Assembly: GCA_051530055.1 (NCBI GenBank)
Contig: CM121342.1
Coordinates: 5,580,001 to 5,644,000 of the forward strand
DNA: 64,000 nucleotides
Source: Neoechinorhynchus agilis
Lineage: Eukaryota > Acanthocephala
Reading direction: 5' to 3'
Under the pieces are notes generated by a model that saw nothing but the letters and a program-made list of their open reading frames with translations, had not been told where the DNA came from and searched no databases. The position numbers were made by a program, and so were the translations under genes. Below are positions 35,519 to 46,939 of the stretch, one piece after another. The first letter of the stretch is position 1. Each line of letters starts with the position of its first letter.

Positions 35519-38500
35519 TTGCAAACAATGCCGAGGCCAAAGCGCCCAACCACCAAGCTCGTTCCCTGCGACATGGACGATTGCCCGGTTACAACTCAAA
35601 TATTCGTCTCAACTACTTGGGCAACAGGCAGGAAATTTATTTGCGGTTTCTGTGCTGCCGCCTTGCTCAAACCGTGTTCTCCGGTTTCCCCCCTTTCCAC
35701 TCCCAAATCCCTAAATCGTAACCCCTTCCATCTTCAGTTTCCACAACCCAAACCTCTTCTCCCTCGCTTCACTCTCTAAATCCTTTCCACCCACCCTTTG
35801 CTGTCGGAGCCCACTCTAATTCCACTTTTCTTCAACAATCTTCTCCCCTCCTTAATTCCGTTCCTATCATCTCTCATACCCCTTTTCCCTGCAAGTCTCA
35901 CTCTGCTCCACCATTAAAACCGAACCCCCCTTCCTCCTCGACCTCATCTAAATCCTCCACCTCCTCTCTAGCACCCGGTACTGCTAAATTGTAGATTGAC
36001 TGAAGAAGGCCAACGAAAAGGCCAAAAAAAATTTTAATATAAATCTTTTTTTTGAATAGAACATCGCTAATTGAAACTATAATGAATACTCTCGTTCGGT
36101 CAACGAGGTAAAGGCTAAAAAAGTTGTTGCCATGGAAACAAATTTGGGAGAAATTATAAAACGTTAAGAAGAATGTCCGGATTTTAAGCAGAAACGCGCC
36201 TACACTCAGACGAATCATGATGAGAACTTTACACCATGAAACGCCGGAATTTCACTTTTTCATGATTCTTGCGCACTTGATCGCTGTGGAACAGTAGCGC
36301 CTTTAAACAAAATCTTTTGAAATCTCTCTCTATTTCCTAATTGTCTACAGTGTCCACCCACGAATCCATTACCCCCGAACTACCTCATCGGTCAACTCCC
36401 ATCCCTTCCCTCTCTACGGAGCTTCAAACCTCTCCGTCAGTGTCCACCCCTCATGTCCCTTCTAAACATCCCTTTCCAATAATCTTTTATTCTAACATCC
36501 GCAGCCTCCTCCCCTCTTGCAACGCCGACATCCTTGTAATTACGGAAATATGGCTATCACCCCACAGCAAATTATCTGCCTTCCTTCCAAACTTTCAAGC
36601 TTTTCACCTCACAGGGGACTTCCGAAACGGGGGAGGCATATCGATCTTCATCCGCGCCTCCCTTACCAGTGCTCTTCGCCCTACCTTTTCATCTCTGACG
36701 ATCTTGAATGGCTACACATCCAACTTCATTTCCCACTCCGCAATGGCCAACGTGGGATCTCTTTCGCTGGCCTCTATCGCCCTCCTTCCTCAAACATAAC
36801 CTACACACTTCAAAAAATAGACCACCTATTTACTGACCTACTTTCCACTTCCTCATATCACTTCATCATATTTGGCGATTTTAACAAACTGCCGATCCCA
36901 CCCTCGCTCTCTCATATTTCCCAACTCGTTACTTTCCCCACACGCTTCTCCTCCCGCCTTGATAAGATTTTCTCAAACATCAGGCAATACTCGTGCACTA
37001 CCAAGCTCCCCCCGATCGCCTCGCCTGACCATTGTTCCATCCTTCTCTCCCCCACATCAACTCAAAAACATTCCTTTTCTGACCCCTACGTTGTCTGGAA
37101 TAAACGTGATCATCATATCCAATTCTTTGCTGCACGTGTCAATGCTCTTATCAAGCAAAACCGCTCTACCATCTTTGGCACCGACCCCTCGATTGCAATG
37201 GACTCTGCTAAATCTAATAGAATCTGCGATGAAGGCCTCCTTTCCTCGCAAAACAATACGAATCTCGAACCGCGACCCTCCATGGTTCTCGCCTTTTCTA
37301 AAAGCCCTTCAAATCCAGGTCACCAAAGCTTTCCGATCAGGCAATCCTGCTTACCCCTCCCTCCACTCCACACTGACAAAACGCATCCGTATAGCCCGCA
37401 AATTATTTTTCTCATCTCGTCTCTCGTCCGTTCCCAATCGAAACTGGTGGCGTGAAATAAAAAATGTCACTGGTCTTGGTAGATCCACCCCCTTCGCATC
37501 TCTCCCCAAATCTGATCTCCTCTCAACATTAAACTCCACTAATAAAAACCTCTGTCCTCCGAAACCTCCCACCCATTGTCCCAACCTCCGTTCTCACTTG
37601 TTGACCCGCAGATTCATACATGCCCTTCCTTGGTTTCCCCTCTCGAAATCCTAGAGATCCTTAAACGCCTACCCCGCCATTCTTCCCCTAATTCAACTAT
37701 CCCAAATTGGGCCATTCGTTTCATCATCCCGGAACTTATCGATCCTCTAACGCACATAACGAACCTTAGCTTTGTACTGGGATCTTTCCCATCGTGTCTT
37801 AAGGAAGCCCGTGTTGTCCCTCTACCCAAAAACGATAAGCCGATTTCCCCCCCTACATCCTCTCGTCTCATCTCTATCCTCTCACCTTTCTCTAAAATCT
37901 TAGAAAAAAATTTTAAAACCCGCCTACTTCACTTCCTCAAAAACATCTCCCCTTCAAAATTCGCTTTCCGTCCCAATTACTCTTGTTCTGATGCCCTCCT
38001 CTGCATCTACGATACGCTTGTGCACAGCTTAGATTCCAATCCAGCATCAACCGTCCGTCTCGTGCAACTGGATATTTCCAGGGCGTTCGAGTCGGTAGAT
38101 CACTCCCTTCTCCATTCATATGCTTCCTTTGGTCTCCCAACTTGGCACCTCGCTTGGATTTCCTCTTTCCTCTCCAACCGCGAACAATATATCCAATGTA
38201 GAACTTCTTGTTCCTCCTCTCTGCCCATATTTAAAGGGGTCCCAAAGGCGCCGTGCTTTCCCCTCTCCTCTTTGACATTTTTCTAAATGACCTCCATCCC
38301 CTCCCTCCCTCTACCAAATATTTTCTTTATGCAGATGACCTCACAGTCATTACCATCGCATCCCCCTCTCTCTCCACAACCATGGACGAGCTTATCTAGC
38401 TCACTTCTTCGCTCTCCACCATCCAAATCTTTTGAGCTAGTCCCCCACATTTCCAAACGCAACCTTATCCCCGCGCTTCTCCCTCTCCCCATCCAACGCT

Positions 38501-39175
38501 CCTCTTCTCTCCGAATACTGGGCCTGACTTTCCACGAAAACCTTAAATGGGATGTCCACATTTCATTTACACTCTCTAAAGCAAACCTTCGTATTTAGCT
38601 TCTCAAACTCCCCCGGCGTCTCGGCGTATCCCCTAAACACCTTGCCCACTTTTATCTTTCAGCCATCCTTTCTATCCTTACATACGCTTTCCCCACTTTC
38701 CTCGCCCTCTCCGTCAATGCTCCCCTTCCCTCGAGACCTTCCACAAGAGAGCAGCTAGAATTTGCGGAACTTCACTCCCTCCCCTCGACGCCCACCTCCA
38801 CTCCATTTCTCCAAAAACGCCCTCCGTCTTGTTCAACCCCCTCCACAATTTTCTTCCTTCATCTCTAAATACTCTTCGTTCGTAAACACCCGTAACCCAG
38901 ACCTTTTTTCATCCCCCCCCTCGCTCGTGCCACCCTCTACCAAGAATCTTTCCTCCCTCAAGCCCAATATTTCCTTAATAACCGGAGAACAAAGAAAGAC
39001 TCCTAATCGGTCATATCCTTTACAAAGCCTCCGATCCCACATTAAAACTCCTTCAAAAACAAGTCCCACCTCCCTTGCCTTAAACATCCGTCATCCAGAC
39101 ACCCTTAAGCAAAGATAGATGCTGGCAAGTGTGTGGATCGTGCATTTTTTCTACATAAATAAACGTGTTTATATA
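35519..39175 (+). mobile_element. Decayed CR1-like LINE with a nested insertion
   Basis: The first part (from 35519) encodes a Cys-rich ORF1-like piece (CDMDDC...FICGFCAA). The second has an APE-type endonuclease: IIFYSNIRSLLPS, DILVITEIWLS, IFGDFN and SPDHC. From 37570 comes a reverse transcriptase with LISILSPFSKILEKNF, FAFRPNYSCSDALL, LVQLDISRAFESVDHSLL, KGVPK and the YADD box near 38332. Several frame changes break ORF2, so it is not active as it stands. The coding strand is strongly C-rich, unlike all host genes here. A separate AT-rich block at about 35984-36340, opening with 'ctgaagaaggccaacg', appears inserted between the two parts. The 3' end merges into AT-rich sequence near 39175. 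Confidence 0.85.
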
Positions 39176-39264
39176 CGGTACGCTTCCATGGCCAATTTTA
39201 AGTTTGCCTAAGAAATCAGCCGTTTAAAGGATAATTAGTTCAAAAATGGGCCTATTTTAATGTT

Positions 39265-39460
39265 TTGCTAGCTCGTTGCCGACGGAGGGGAGCATCTCTT
39301 CTACAACTGATAATTTTTCTCTGGCACACAAAATCAATCACTTCCCGGACCCTGCTCCCAAGGAAAATTATCAGCCGTGGAAGGGATGTTCACAGCGTAT
39401 CAAATATATCCACCAAAAAATGCGCCCGATTAGTTGGAACGCTAAATCGGCTAGCTAAAT
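39265..39460. repeat. Segment related to the tail of the 49.2-kb SINE copy
   Basis: The words 'ggcacacaaaatcaatca' and 'ggaaaattatcagccgtgga' parallel 'tgtgtgcccaatgaaaaataatcagccgtgga' at 49450-49493. No tRNA-like head is present, so it is a tail fragment or a shared module. The remainder of 39176-39690 has no supported gene. Confidence 0.4.
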
Positions 39461-39696
39461 AGGAGAAATTTCTCATTTGAAGGTTTCATGCACATCGTTC
39501 ATTGAAAATTGCTTTCGGGAATCTCTCAAACACACTTTTCCTTCGCCTGAACACAAGTAGATATTTTTTACATCTGAAACCCCCAACGGGTCTTGGATTC
39601 GGCCCTTTGGGTTTTAGTGAGCCCATTAAGGAAATAAATCACAATTATTTGCCGTCATCACAACAACCGGCGATTCTATCACTACATGGCATTTAA

Positions 39697-42387
39697 TTAG
39701 GGGAGTTCTAGTTGTTTTACGGCTCGCAGTAGCCTAGAAGCTTTAGACGTTCTTTTGATTTTGAACGAATCACGTTCATTATTGTCATGGTTGGATTTCC
39801 AACTTTGTGTTTGCACTTTTCGTTTTCTTTTCGTTTGGATCGCGTCTTGCGGACAACCTTGGAAGCTGTTAGCATTTAATTCCTGGATTTCTAGTTGTTT
39901 CACGGCACGCAGTAGTCTCGAAGCTTCAGACATTATTTTCCCCTTAAACAAATAACGTTCATTATTGTCATGGTTGGATTTCCAACTTTGCGTTTGCACT
40001 CTTTGCTTTCCTTTCGTTTGGATCGCGTCTTGCGGACAATTTTCAAAAATGTTAGTGTTTAATTGCTGGATTTCTAGTTGTTTTACGGTACGCAGTAGCC
40101 TAGAAGCCTTAGACGTTCCTTTGCCTTTGAACGATAAACGTTCATGATTATCTTGGTTGGATGTCCAACTTTGCTTTTGCACTCTTTGCTTTCCTTCCTC
40201 GTGGATCGCGTTTTGCGGACAACTTTGGACGATGTTAGCATTTGATTTCTGGATTTCTAGTTGTTTTACGGCTCGCAGTAGCCTCGAAGCTTTAGATGTT
40301 CTTTTGCCTTTGAACGAATCGCGTTCATGATTATCTTGGTTGGATGTCCAAATTTGCTTTTGCACTCTTTGCTTTCCTTTCGTTTGGATCGCGTCTTGCG
40401 GACAACTTTGGAAGATGTTAGCATTTAATTCCTGGATTTCTAGTGGTTTTACGGCACGCACTAGTCTCCAAGCTTCAGACATTATTTTCCCCTTAAACAA
40501 ATAACGGTCATTATTGTCATGGTTGGATTTCCAACTTTGTGTTTGCACTCTTTGCTTTCCTTTCGTTTGGATCGCGTCTTGCGGGCAACTTTGGAAGATG
40601 TTAGCATTTAATTCCTGGATTTCTAGTTGTTTTACGGCACGCACTAGTCTCCAAGCTTCAGACATTATTTTCCCCTTAAACAAATAACGGTCATTATTGT
40701 CATGGTTGGATTTCCAACTTTGTGTTTGCACTCTTTGCGTTCCTTTCGTTTGGATCGCGTCTTGCGGACAACTTTGGAAGATGCTAGCATTTAATTCCTT
40801 GATTTCTCGTTGTTTTACGGCTCGCAATAGCCTAGAAGCTTCAGACATTATTTTCCCCTTAAACAAATAACGGTCATTATTGTCATGGTTGGATTTCCAA
40901 CTTTGTGTTTGCACTCTTTGCGTTCCTTTCGTTTGGATCGCGTCTTGCGGACAACTTTGGAAGATGCTAGCATTTAATTCCTTGATTTCTCGTTGTTTTA
41001 CGGCTCGCAATAGCCTAGAAGCTTTAGACGTTCTTTTGCCTTTGAACGAATCGCGTTCATGATTATCTTGGTTGGATGTCCGAATTTGCTTTTGCACTCT
41101 TTGCTTTCCTTTCGTTTGGATTGCGTCTTGCGGACAACTGTGTAAAATGCCGGTGGTCGATTCCTGGATTTTTAGTTGTTTTACGGCACGCACTAGTCTC
41201 CAAGCTTCAGACATTATTTTCCCCTTAAACAAATAACGGTCATTATTGTCATGGTTGGATTTCCAACTTTGTGTTTGCACTCTTTGCGTTCCTTTCGTTT
41301 GGATCGCGTCTTGCGGACAACTTTGGAAGATGCTAGCATTTAATTCCTTGATTTCTCGTTGTTTTACGGCTCGCAATAGCCTAGAAGCTTTAGACGTTCT
41401 TTTGCCTTTGAACGAATCGCGTTCATGATTATCTTGGTTGGATGTCCGAATTTGCATTTGCACTCTTTGTTTTCCTTCCTCGTGGATCGCGTATTGCGGA
41501 CAACTTTGGACGATGTTGGCATTTAATTCCTTGATTTCTCGTTGTTTTACGGCTCGCAATAGCCTAGAAGCTTTAGACGTTCTTTTGCCTTTGAACGAAT
41601 CGCGTTCATGATTATCTTGGTTGGATGTCCGAATTTGCTTTTGCACTCTTTGCTTTCCTTTCGTTTGGATTGCGTCTTGCGGACAACTGTGTAAAATGCC
41701 GGTGGTCGATTCCTGGATTTTTAGTTGTTTTACGGCACGCAATAGTTTCGAAGCTTTAGACGTTCTTTTGCTTTTGAACGAATCACATTCATGATTATCT
41801 TGGTTGGATGTCCAACTTTGCTTTTGCGCTTCTCGTTTTCCTTCCTCGTGGATCGCGTCTTGCCCACAATTTTCGAAAAATTTAGCATTTGTTTCTGTGG
41901 TTCTGGGTGCCTTTTTGCTGACTAGTAAATCTTCTTTGCTTTGATTTCCTTCTATGCTGCGAATTCGAGATTCGATTATCTTCGTGGTCTCTTGTTGGTT
42001 TCCGTATTTCATCGAATCGAAGGGACTTTCTAAATTAGAATGTTTGGACGCAATACCCATCAGAGACAATACAAGCTTTAAAGGTTTTGAAATTCGCTTA
42101 TCAACGCTCGACTCTTCTCGTTTTGAACGTGAGCTGTCATTGTTAAAGGACGAAAGGCGAAGTTTTTCCTTTTTTATCTGATAATTGACCAAAGCAACAA
42201 ATGTGTCCGAGACTTTCCTTTGTTTCTCCAAATTCTTCATAAACTCTTCGTCGGGAGTCCAACCAAGTGGTTTAAGCTCATGCTTTTCGATTTTTTGTAG
42301 CCCTGCATTGTCACTTATGAGGTGCAAAGATTTTTCGAAAATCTCTTCGCAGCCTTTCGTACTATCTTCAGGATTATTTAGTGTCAT
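39697..42387 (-). CDS. Unknown 896-aa protein made mostly of ~61-aa tandem repeats
   Basis: A single uninterrupted frame starts at ATG 42387 and stops at 39697. The first ~190 residues are unique, hydrophilic and Lys/Glu-rich (MTLNNPEDSTKGCEEIFEKS), with no signal peptide or membrane segment. The rest comprises about eleven units of 61 residues (183 bp) with the pattern CPQDAIQTKGKQRVQTQSW, SNxDNxERxxFKGK, and SRLLRAVKQLEIQELNAN. Repeats alternate between two subtypes (KRTSKAS and KIMSEAS), which suggests unequal exchange of two-unit blocks. The RLLRAVKQ segment could form a short helix. I recognise no family. Conserved open frame, unique N-terminus and a proper ATG support a real gene; function unknown. 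Confidence 0.7.
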   Translation of the reverse strand: MTLNNPEDSTKGCEEIFEKSLHLISDNAGLQKIEKHELKPLGWTPDEEFMKNLEKQRKVSDTFVALVNYQIKKEKLRLSSFNNDSSRSKREESSVDKRISKPLKLVLSLMGIASKHSNLESPFDSMKYGNQQETTKIIESRIRSIEGNQSKEDLLVSKKAPRTTETNAKFFENCGQDAIHEEGKREAQKQSWTSNQDNHECDSFKSKRTSKASKLLRAVKQLKIQESTTGILHSCPQDAIQTKGKQRVQKQIRTSNQDNHERDSFKGKRTSKASRLLRAVKQREIKELNANIVQSCPQYAIHEEGKQRVQMQIRTSNQDNHERDSFKGKRTSKASRLLRAVKQREIKELNASIFQSCPQDAIQTKGTQRVQTQSWKSNHDNNDRYLFKGKIMSEAWRLVRAVKQLKIQESTTGILHSCPQDAIQTKGKQRVQKQIRTSNQDNHERDSFKGKRTSKASRLLRAVKQREIKELNASIFQSCPQDAIQTKGTQRVQTQSWKSNHDNNDRYLFKGKIMSEASRLLRAVKQREIKELNASIFQSCPQDAIQTKGTQRVQTQSWKSNHDNNDRYLFKGKIMSEAWRLVRAVKQLEIQELNANIFQSCPQDAIQTKGKQRVQTQSWKSNHDNNDRYLFKGKIMSEAWRLVRAVKPLEIQELNANIFQSCPQDAIQTKGKQRVQKQIWTSNQDNHERDSFKGKRTSKASRLLRAVKQLEIQKSNANIVQSCPQNAIHEEGKQRVQKQSWTSNQDNHERLSFKGKGTSKASRLLRTVKQLEIQQLNTNIFENCPQDAIQTKGKQRVQTQSWKSNHDNNERYLFKGKIMSEASRLLRAVKQLEIQELNANSFQGCPQDAIQTKRKRKVQTQSWKSNHDNNERDSFKIKRTSKASRLLRAVKQLELP

Positions 42388-42389
42388 AT

Positions 42390-43100
42390 AGTTAGTTATT
42401 TTCGTGATATTCTTGTAAATCGAAGAGAATTAACAATTTTTAGGAAAATACTTTACAAAAATGATCTAACCTTTTTATCAGTTTTTGTGTGTCGTTAATC
42501 AGAGTTAAAGATCTATATTTCTTAATTGGGATTCGTGCAATAAGGTGAAGATTTCTTTATCTTAGTGAATAACACGTTCTTGATAAGGTTCGTTTTTGTA
42601 TATTTATTTGCTAGTTTTATTGAAAAACACGTAACGTTATTGGGAAACACAATTGATGGTATTTATATGAAGTGGAAGTCAGCCGTTCTTGTCTCATTGA
42701 TTTCCAGCAAAATTTCATCAAAGAGCGGGTTCAATGTAATTTCATTTCGTATACGATTTATTTTCGAAAAATAGAAAGTGTTTTTCAATAATCGATGAAC
42801 GACCTCGTTAGCACAGTAAACGCCAAACGCTCAATCTCATGAAACCTATGATTTTTTCCACGCATTCTATTTCACTAGTTTAATTAAGAAAGTCTGAAAC
42901 AAAGCGTGTTGTCGTTTTTCAAAATCTCTATTCGTTACTTTAAATTAAATGATGATTTAATTTCTCTACGTCATATAAAACAACCAATATGAACAGTTCA
43001 ATCTTCGAAATCTTTATTATCGGCAAACATACTGAAGAAAAAGTACGTTCTACACATACTGGTTGCAATGATCGTTCCACGTTACCTTAAGAATGGTTCA
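42390..43100. other. No gene recognised
   Basis: AT-rich sequence between the repeat protein start and the stop of 5-phosphatase 1. A 69-codon plus-strand frame at 42565-42774 has no support. Confidence 0.4.
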
Positions 43101-43103
43101 ATA

Positions 43104-45231
43104 TTAACATCCGTCCAACCCAACGATCATGTCCACTCGAAAAATGGCTCGAACTGGTCTATGGTCGCTGAATTTGATTTTTTCAACGCTTCCATATTCA
43201 CAAGCTAACACACATCCTGGTCGTGTGCTGTCGCTTACTTCGTCGGAAAAGTAAAACAACCCAGGCGAATTGATTCCGACCAGAATTCTATCGGTCCACG
43301 CTGGTCTTCGTCTCAGCGACACCACATCGTTAGCCTCGGACTTTTCCTCCAAATATTGGTACTTATCGGTATCTTTAACAAATTTATAAGTCGGCTTAAA
43401 CTTGATCGGAGGTTCATAATATCCTACGAACACATTACCTTTTTTATGTTCAATGGAAAGTTGATCGAACATTCTTAGTTTTGAGTATTCCTCTCTTAGA
43501 AGCATATTAGAAACAGCTAGAAGATCTGCATTAGCATCAGTTAGCATTGCAATTGACGACATGCGACTATCCTCAGTAATTGGACTGTTTAGACGATAGT
43601 TAAGATCTCCCATAAAAAAAACTAAATCATTTTCTGCAATTTTGCGAGGAATTTGTGGTGGATCACTAACTCCTTTTTCTGTGTAAGTCATCAGCAAATT
43701 GTTTTGGATTGTCTTGAAGTCCTCGTTCCGTCGCAGAACTTCACTATCATGGGCTTGAAAATGAGCACCAACGAAACAGAGAGTGGTTTCATAGAGCTGA
43801 AAACTAATAGCTGCTGCTCCTTTGTTACCAAAGAAATTCATAACTCCGGTTGCGATAGTTCCTTGGACTACATTGCTCACGTGTTTTATATGGTCATCCC
43901 TGACATAAACAAGTAGCGCAATACCAACGAGTTTAGTGAGTCTGAGCCTTGTAAAGTATCGAAAGGAAGATGTTGTACGATCAAGACTCTCAAGCGCAAT
44001 CCGGTCAGCGAATTCATCTCTAAGTTGTTGCATAAATTGCGATTTATCGACTATACGATCATTTGGTGACCTTGGCAAAGTTGAACGATAAATTGATTTG
44101 ACATACGCAAATTTCGGATACAACACAGATTTAAAGAGTCGTCGAAGCCTCCCTTTCAGCATTCCTCTCCTCATGAAAAAGTACGAAAAAGATTTGGATT
44201 GTGAAGGAAAATGGCTTTCTAGGATGGGTCAGGAAAATAGCTACAAGCAGTCGGATTGAGACACACTGCTCATGATCACGAATGGTAGAGAGCTCGTCGA
44301 AGGAGTCCGGAGCTTGGATGAGCGCTGTTACGGTCATTACAATGGATCGTCTCTCCCCAAATGTGGTCCACAAAAATGCCCATGGAGTTCTAATATTAAT
44401 GAGTTGGGGCGACATTGCCTGCTCCGCAAACGCCACTCTGAGCTCAATGTTATCATTAGAAGAGCTCCATCCACGTTTCTAATATCACCGATCCTGGGCA
44501 TCTATTTAACTCTGATGGCAAACGACTGGACAGGATTACAATTTTCAGGTGGTGGCAGGGAAAATGCTGTTGGTGATGGGCAAAGTCTTCGATGAAAATA
44601 AGAAAGCGGCAAATGAGTTAGATTTGTATCGTCGAATGAGTAAAGCTCTTCGAATCAAATACAAAAAGAGAATAACACAAAACCCCTTTAATTCGCTTGA
44701 TGGATGAAGCGTTTTGAGAGTCAAGACCGAAAGAGGCGAATTGCTATTGATAGCCGAACGAATGAGACTATCATATCGACAGATCCTTCTATCATCATTA
44801 ATGACATAAGAACTCGATATAGTAGCTTCCACTTCCTGAAGAGCGATGGCGAACACATCGACATCACTCACACTACTTATCTGATCGCTTTTGAACCATT
44901 CATACAAGGGATTGTTGACGGGTTTTAGTTCGTTTGAAGTACCGAGCGTGAACCACTCACCTTCGTTCAGATCGATTTCTGGAGCCATGTAACTGTTGAC
45001 ATTGAACGTGCCACAAAAAATGTTCAATGGTTTTCGTTGGCAGCACTCTGGTTTCCGCCGAAGTGCATTGTTAGCCGAGCTTGAACAGACGAATTTATTT
45101 GGCACACAGCCGTCGTCCATCGATTCGCCAAAGAACCACGGCATCCAGGACGATGGATATAACCAACTCGTTTTGTTATCTAAACCTCCAAAGGAAGATG
45201 AATCCTTCGTCGTGTCATCGTCTTTACTCAT
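43104..45231 (-). CDS. Inositol polyphosphate 5-phosphatase, paralogue 1
   Basis: It removes the 5-phosphate of inositol lipids or soluble inositol phosphates (OCRL/INPP5 family). The N-terminal exon (45231 to about 44720) carries LNIFCGTFNVNSYM and VDVFAIALQEVE. The C-terminal exon (about 44160-43104) carries FRYFTRLRLTKLVGIALLVY, NFFGNKGAAAISF, CFVGAHFQAHDSEVLRRNED, LVFFMGDLNYRLN, RRPAWTDRILVG and KIKFSDHRPVRAIF: all catalytic signatures are present. The start at 45231 is chosen because a 'tgctgctgcttgcag' acceptor-like tract ends just before it; an in-frame ATG at 45354 is possible. No C2, ASH or RhoGAP domain follows, so it is a bare catalytic unit. Intron ends near 44.1-44.7 kb are not exact. 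Paralogue 2 lies 1.7 kb upstream. Confidence 0.85.
43126..43292. repeat. Near-identical 167-bp tract shared by both 5-phosphatases (copy 1)
   Basis: It matches 46953-47119 at a constant offset of 3,827 with one mismatch (acaaccc against acaaacc). Outside the tract the paralogues diverge sharply. It encodes the catalytic DRILVG to SDHRPVRAIFRVD end of both proteins. Confidence 0.9.
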
Positions 45232-45459
45232 CTGCAAGCAGCAGCATTTGTCGACCGTTTCACTGTTATGGAGGAGGAGGAGGTGGTGGTGAATGGAGCG
45301 CAACAAACAAAACTCTCGTCCAGTTGAGTGAATAACTCGTAGAGATCGTCTCATATTCGCCCATGAGAAAGAAACGATTGATTGCGGTGTCTTTTGAAAT
45401 GAATTAAGTTCAATCGGGATTCTTCGTGGAAGCAGTGAGCATGGATGAACCATCCAGTG

Positions 45460-46935
45460 GTGAATCGTGTCTAAAAAATGTTCAATATGTTCATTAGAAT
45501 CAAATCTCGGTTTCTCTTTTTCTCACCAAAAAAATTTAACCGCAAATTTCCTTCAGAAAAATCGATTCCTTAATAAACAGCGGTCAAATCGAAAGGGGAA
45601 AATCTAGTTCAAGGATTTGAAAGGTTACACGATGATTATCCGAAAATGCGATTGTTCTCAAATGTTATTCGTTAAATCAGTCATTATAAATTCAAATCTC
45701 GGGTGGTGTCGAGACAAGTACGAGTTTTCAGGAATATTTAGAACCGACAAAAAATAGATTTTTGAAGGGTTTTTTCCAACGGAGCATCGAAAAGTGCTCT
45801 AAGAGCTCAATGAGTTTCTTATCGTCATCAGGAAACTTAAATAATTTAAAGACCGTGGGCAAAACCGCGGATTATATCGTAAGTATTTTTTATAAATTTC
45901 AAAGAGCGAAGACTGTTCAACAAAAGCGCTAAGAGCGAATAATTCATCGAACCTAATTTTGTTGGGGAATTATTTTAGTGGAAATCCCTTCATGATCTTT
46001 AAAACGAATCTGGAACATTGATCGTTTATTTCCGATAAATGTAATATTAAAATGGATACACAAAAAATTGGCTCTCCGATTACGATAAGCCGGACCAATC
46101 TATCGATAGCGGCCAATCTCGAATTTGTCGAAACTTCAACTGGTCATGAATTCATTTTGATATTGCATTTATCGAACCTTAAAATAAATTATCAACGTTC
46201 CAGATTCGGTTGAAGATTGCATTCGAGTGGTCTACGCGAAACCGAAATTCATCAAATAAAAATAAATCAATTATTTGATATCATATAGAATTGTCGTCGG
46301 GTTGAATTTGATTCGAGTTTTGCGTGAAGAGGTAAGCAAAAGGCTTACGAAATATTTTGAATAAATAACCGAACCATCGCCAAACTCGAATTATTTGATA
46401 ATTCGCTTCAAAAATTTTACCATACCGTAAACACTTGAAAACAAGTGAATTGACAATGACTCGGATTCGGTCGGTCGAAATATATTGGTCTTTAACGCGA
46501 TCTCCCTCGGGTATCGACAAGCGACCTAAACAATAACATGTTCCAGATTCGTTTTTTAAGATCATGAAGGGGTTTCCGCTATCTGTAGAATTTATGCATA
46601 TATCTAAAAACAAGGCAGGCTAATTCAAATAATCCATTTGTAGTTTACCTTTAAATGGATATCTCACAAGATAGTGGTTTTTCTTAATTTTAAACGGCAT
46701 TTTCTCACAACAGCTTGTCGTTATCGATCCGCTGTGCTTTTCCAATTCTTTGCCTTTCATAGGCACCACTGCTAATCGGAATTTTTAAAAGGAATGACCT
46801 ATCTCAAAAAAGAATATCTTCGCTTGTGGATTTCCTGAGAGACGATCTCTACAGCACTATCACAACATTTCAACCATCACTATTTTCGGAGACAAAAATT
46901 TTAAACAAAAAGAAGAAGCTATGACAGTTTACTGC
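45460..46935. other. Intergenic region between the two phosphatases; holds a fold-back element
   Basis: No supported gene. AT-rich frames such as 46281-46613 (-) fall inside the inverted-repeat element and have no domain. Confidence 0.5.
45977..46580. repeat. Fold-back element of ~600 bp with ~42-bp arms
   Basis: The arm 'cccttcatgatctttaaaac' and its continuation to 'gaatctggaacat' (about 45977-46018) is mirrored at about 46537-46580 ('atgttccagattcg' to 'gatcatgaaggggtttccgc'). The inner sequence holds further short inverted words. No transposase. The right arm is preceded by 'gacctaaacaataac', a word also found at the ends of the 182-bp family. Confidence 0.65.
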
Positions 46936-46939
46936 TAAA

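Noticed and set aside
46281-46613. 110-codon minus-strand frame between the phosphatases
   Set aside because: It lies within a fold-back element and its ends coincide with the repeat arm; no domain.
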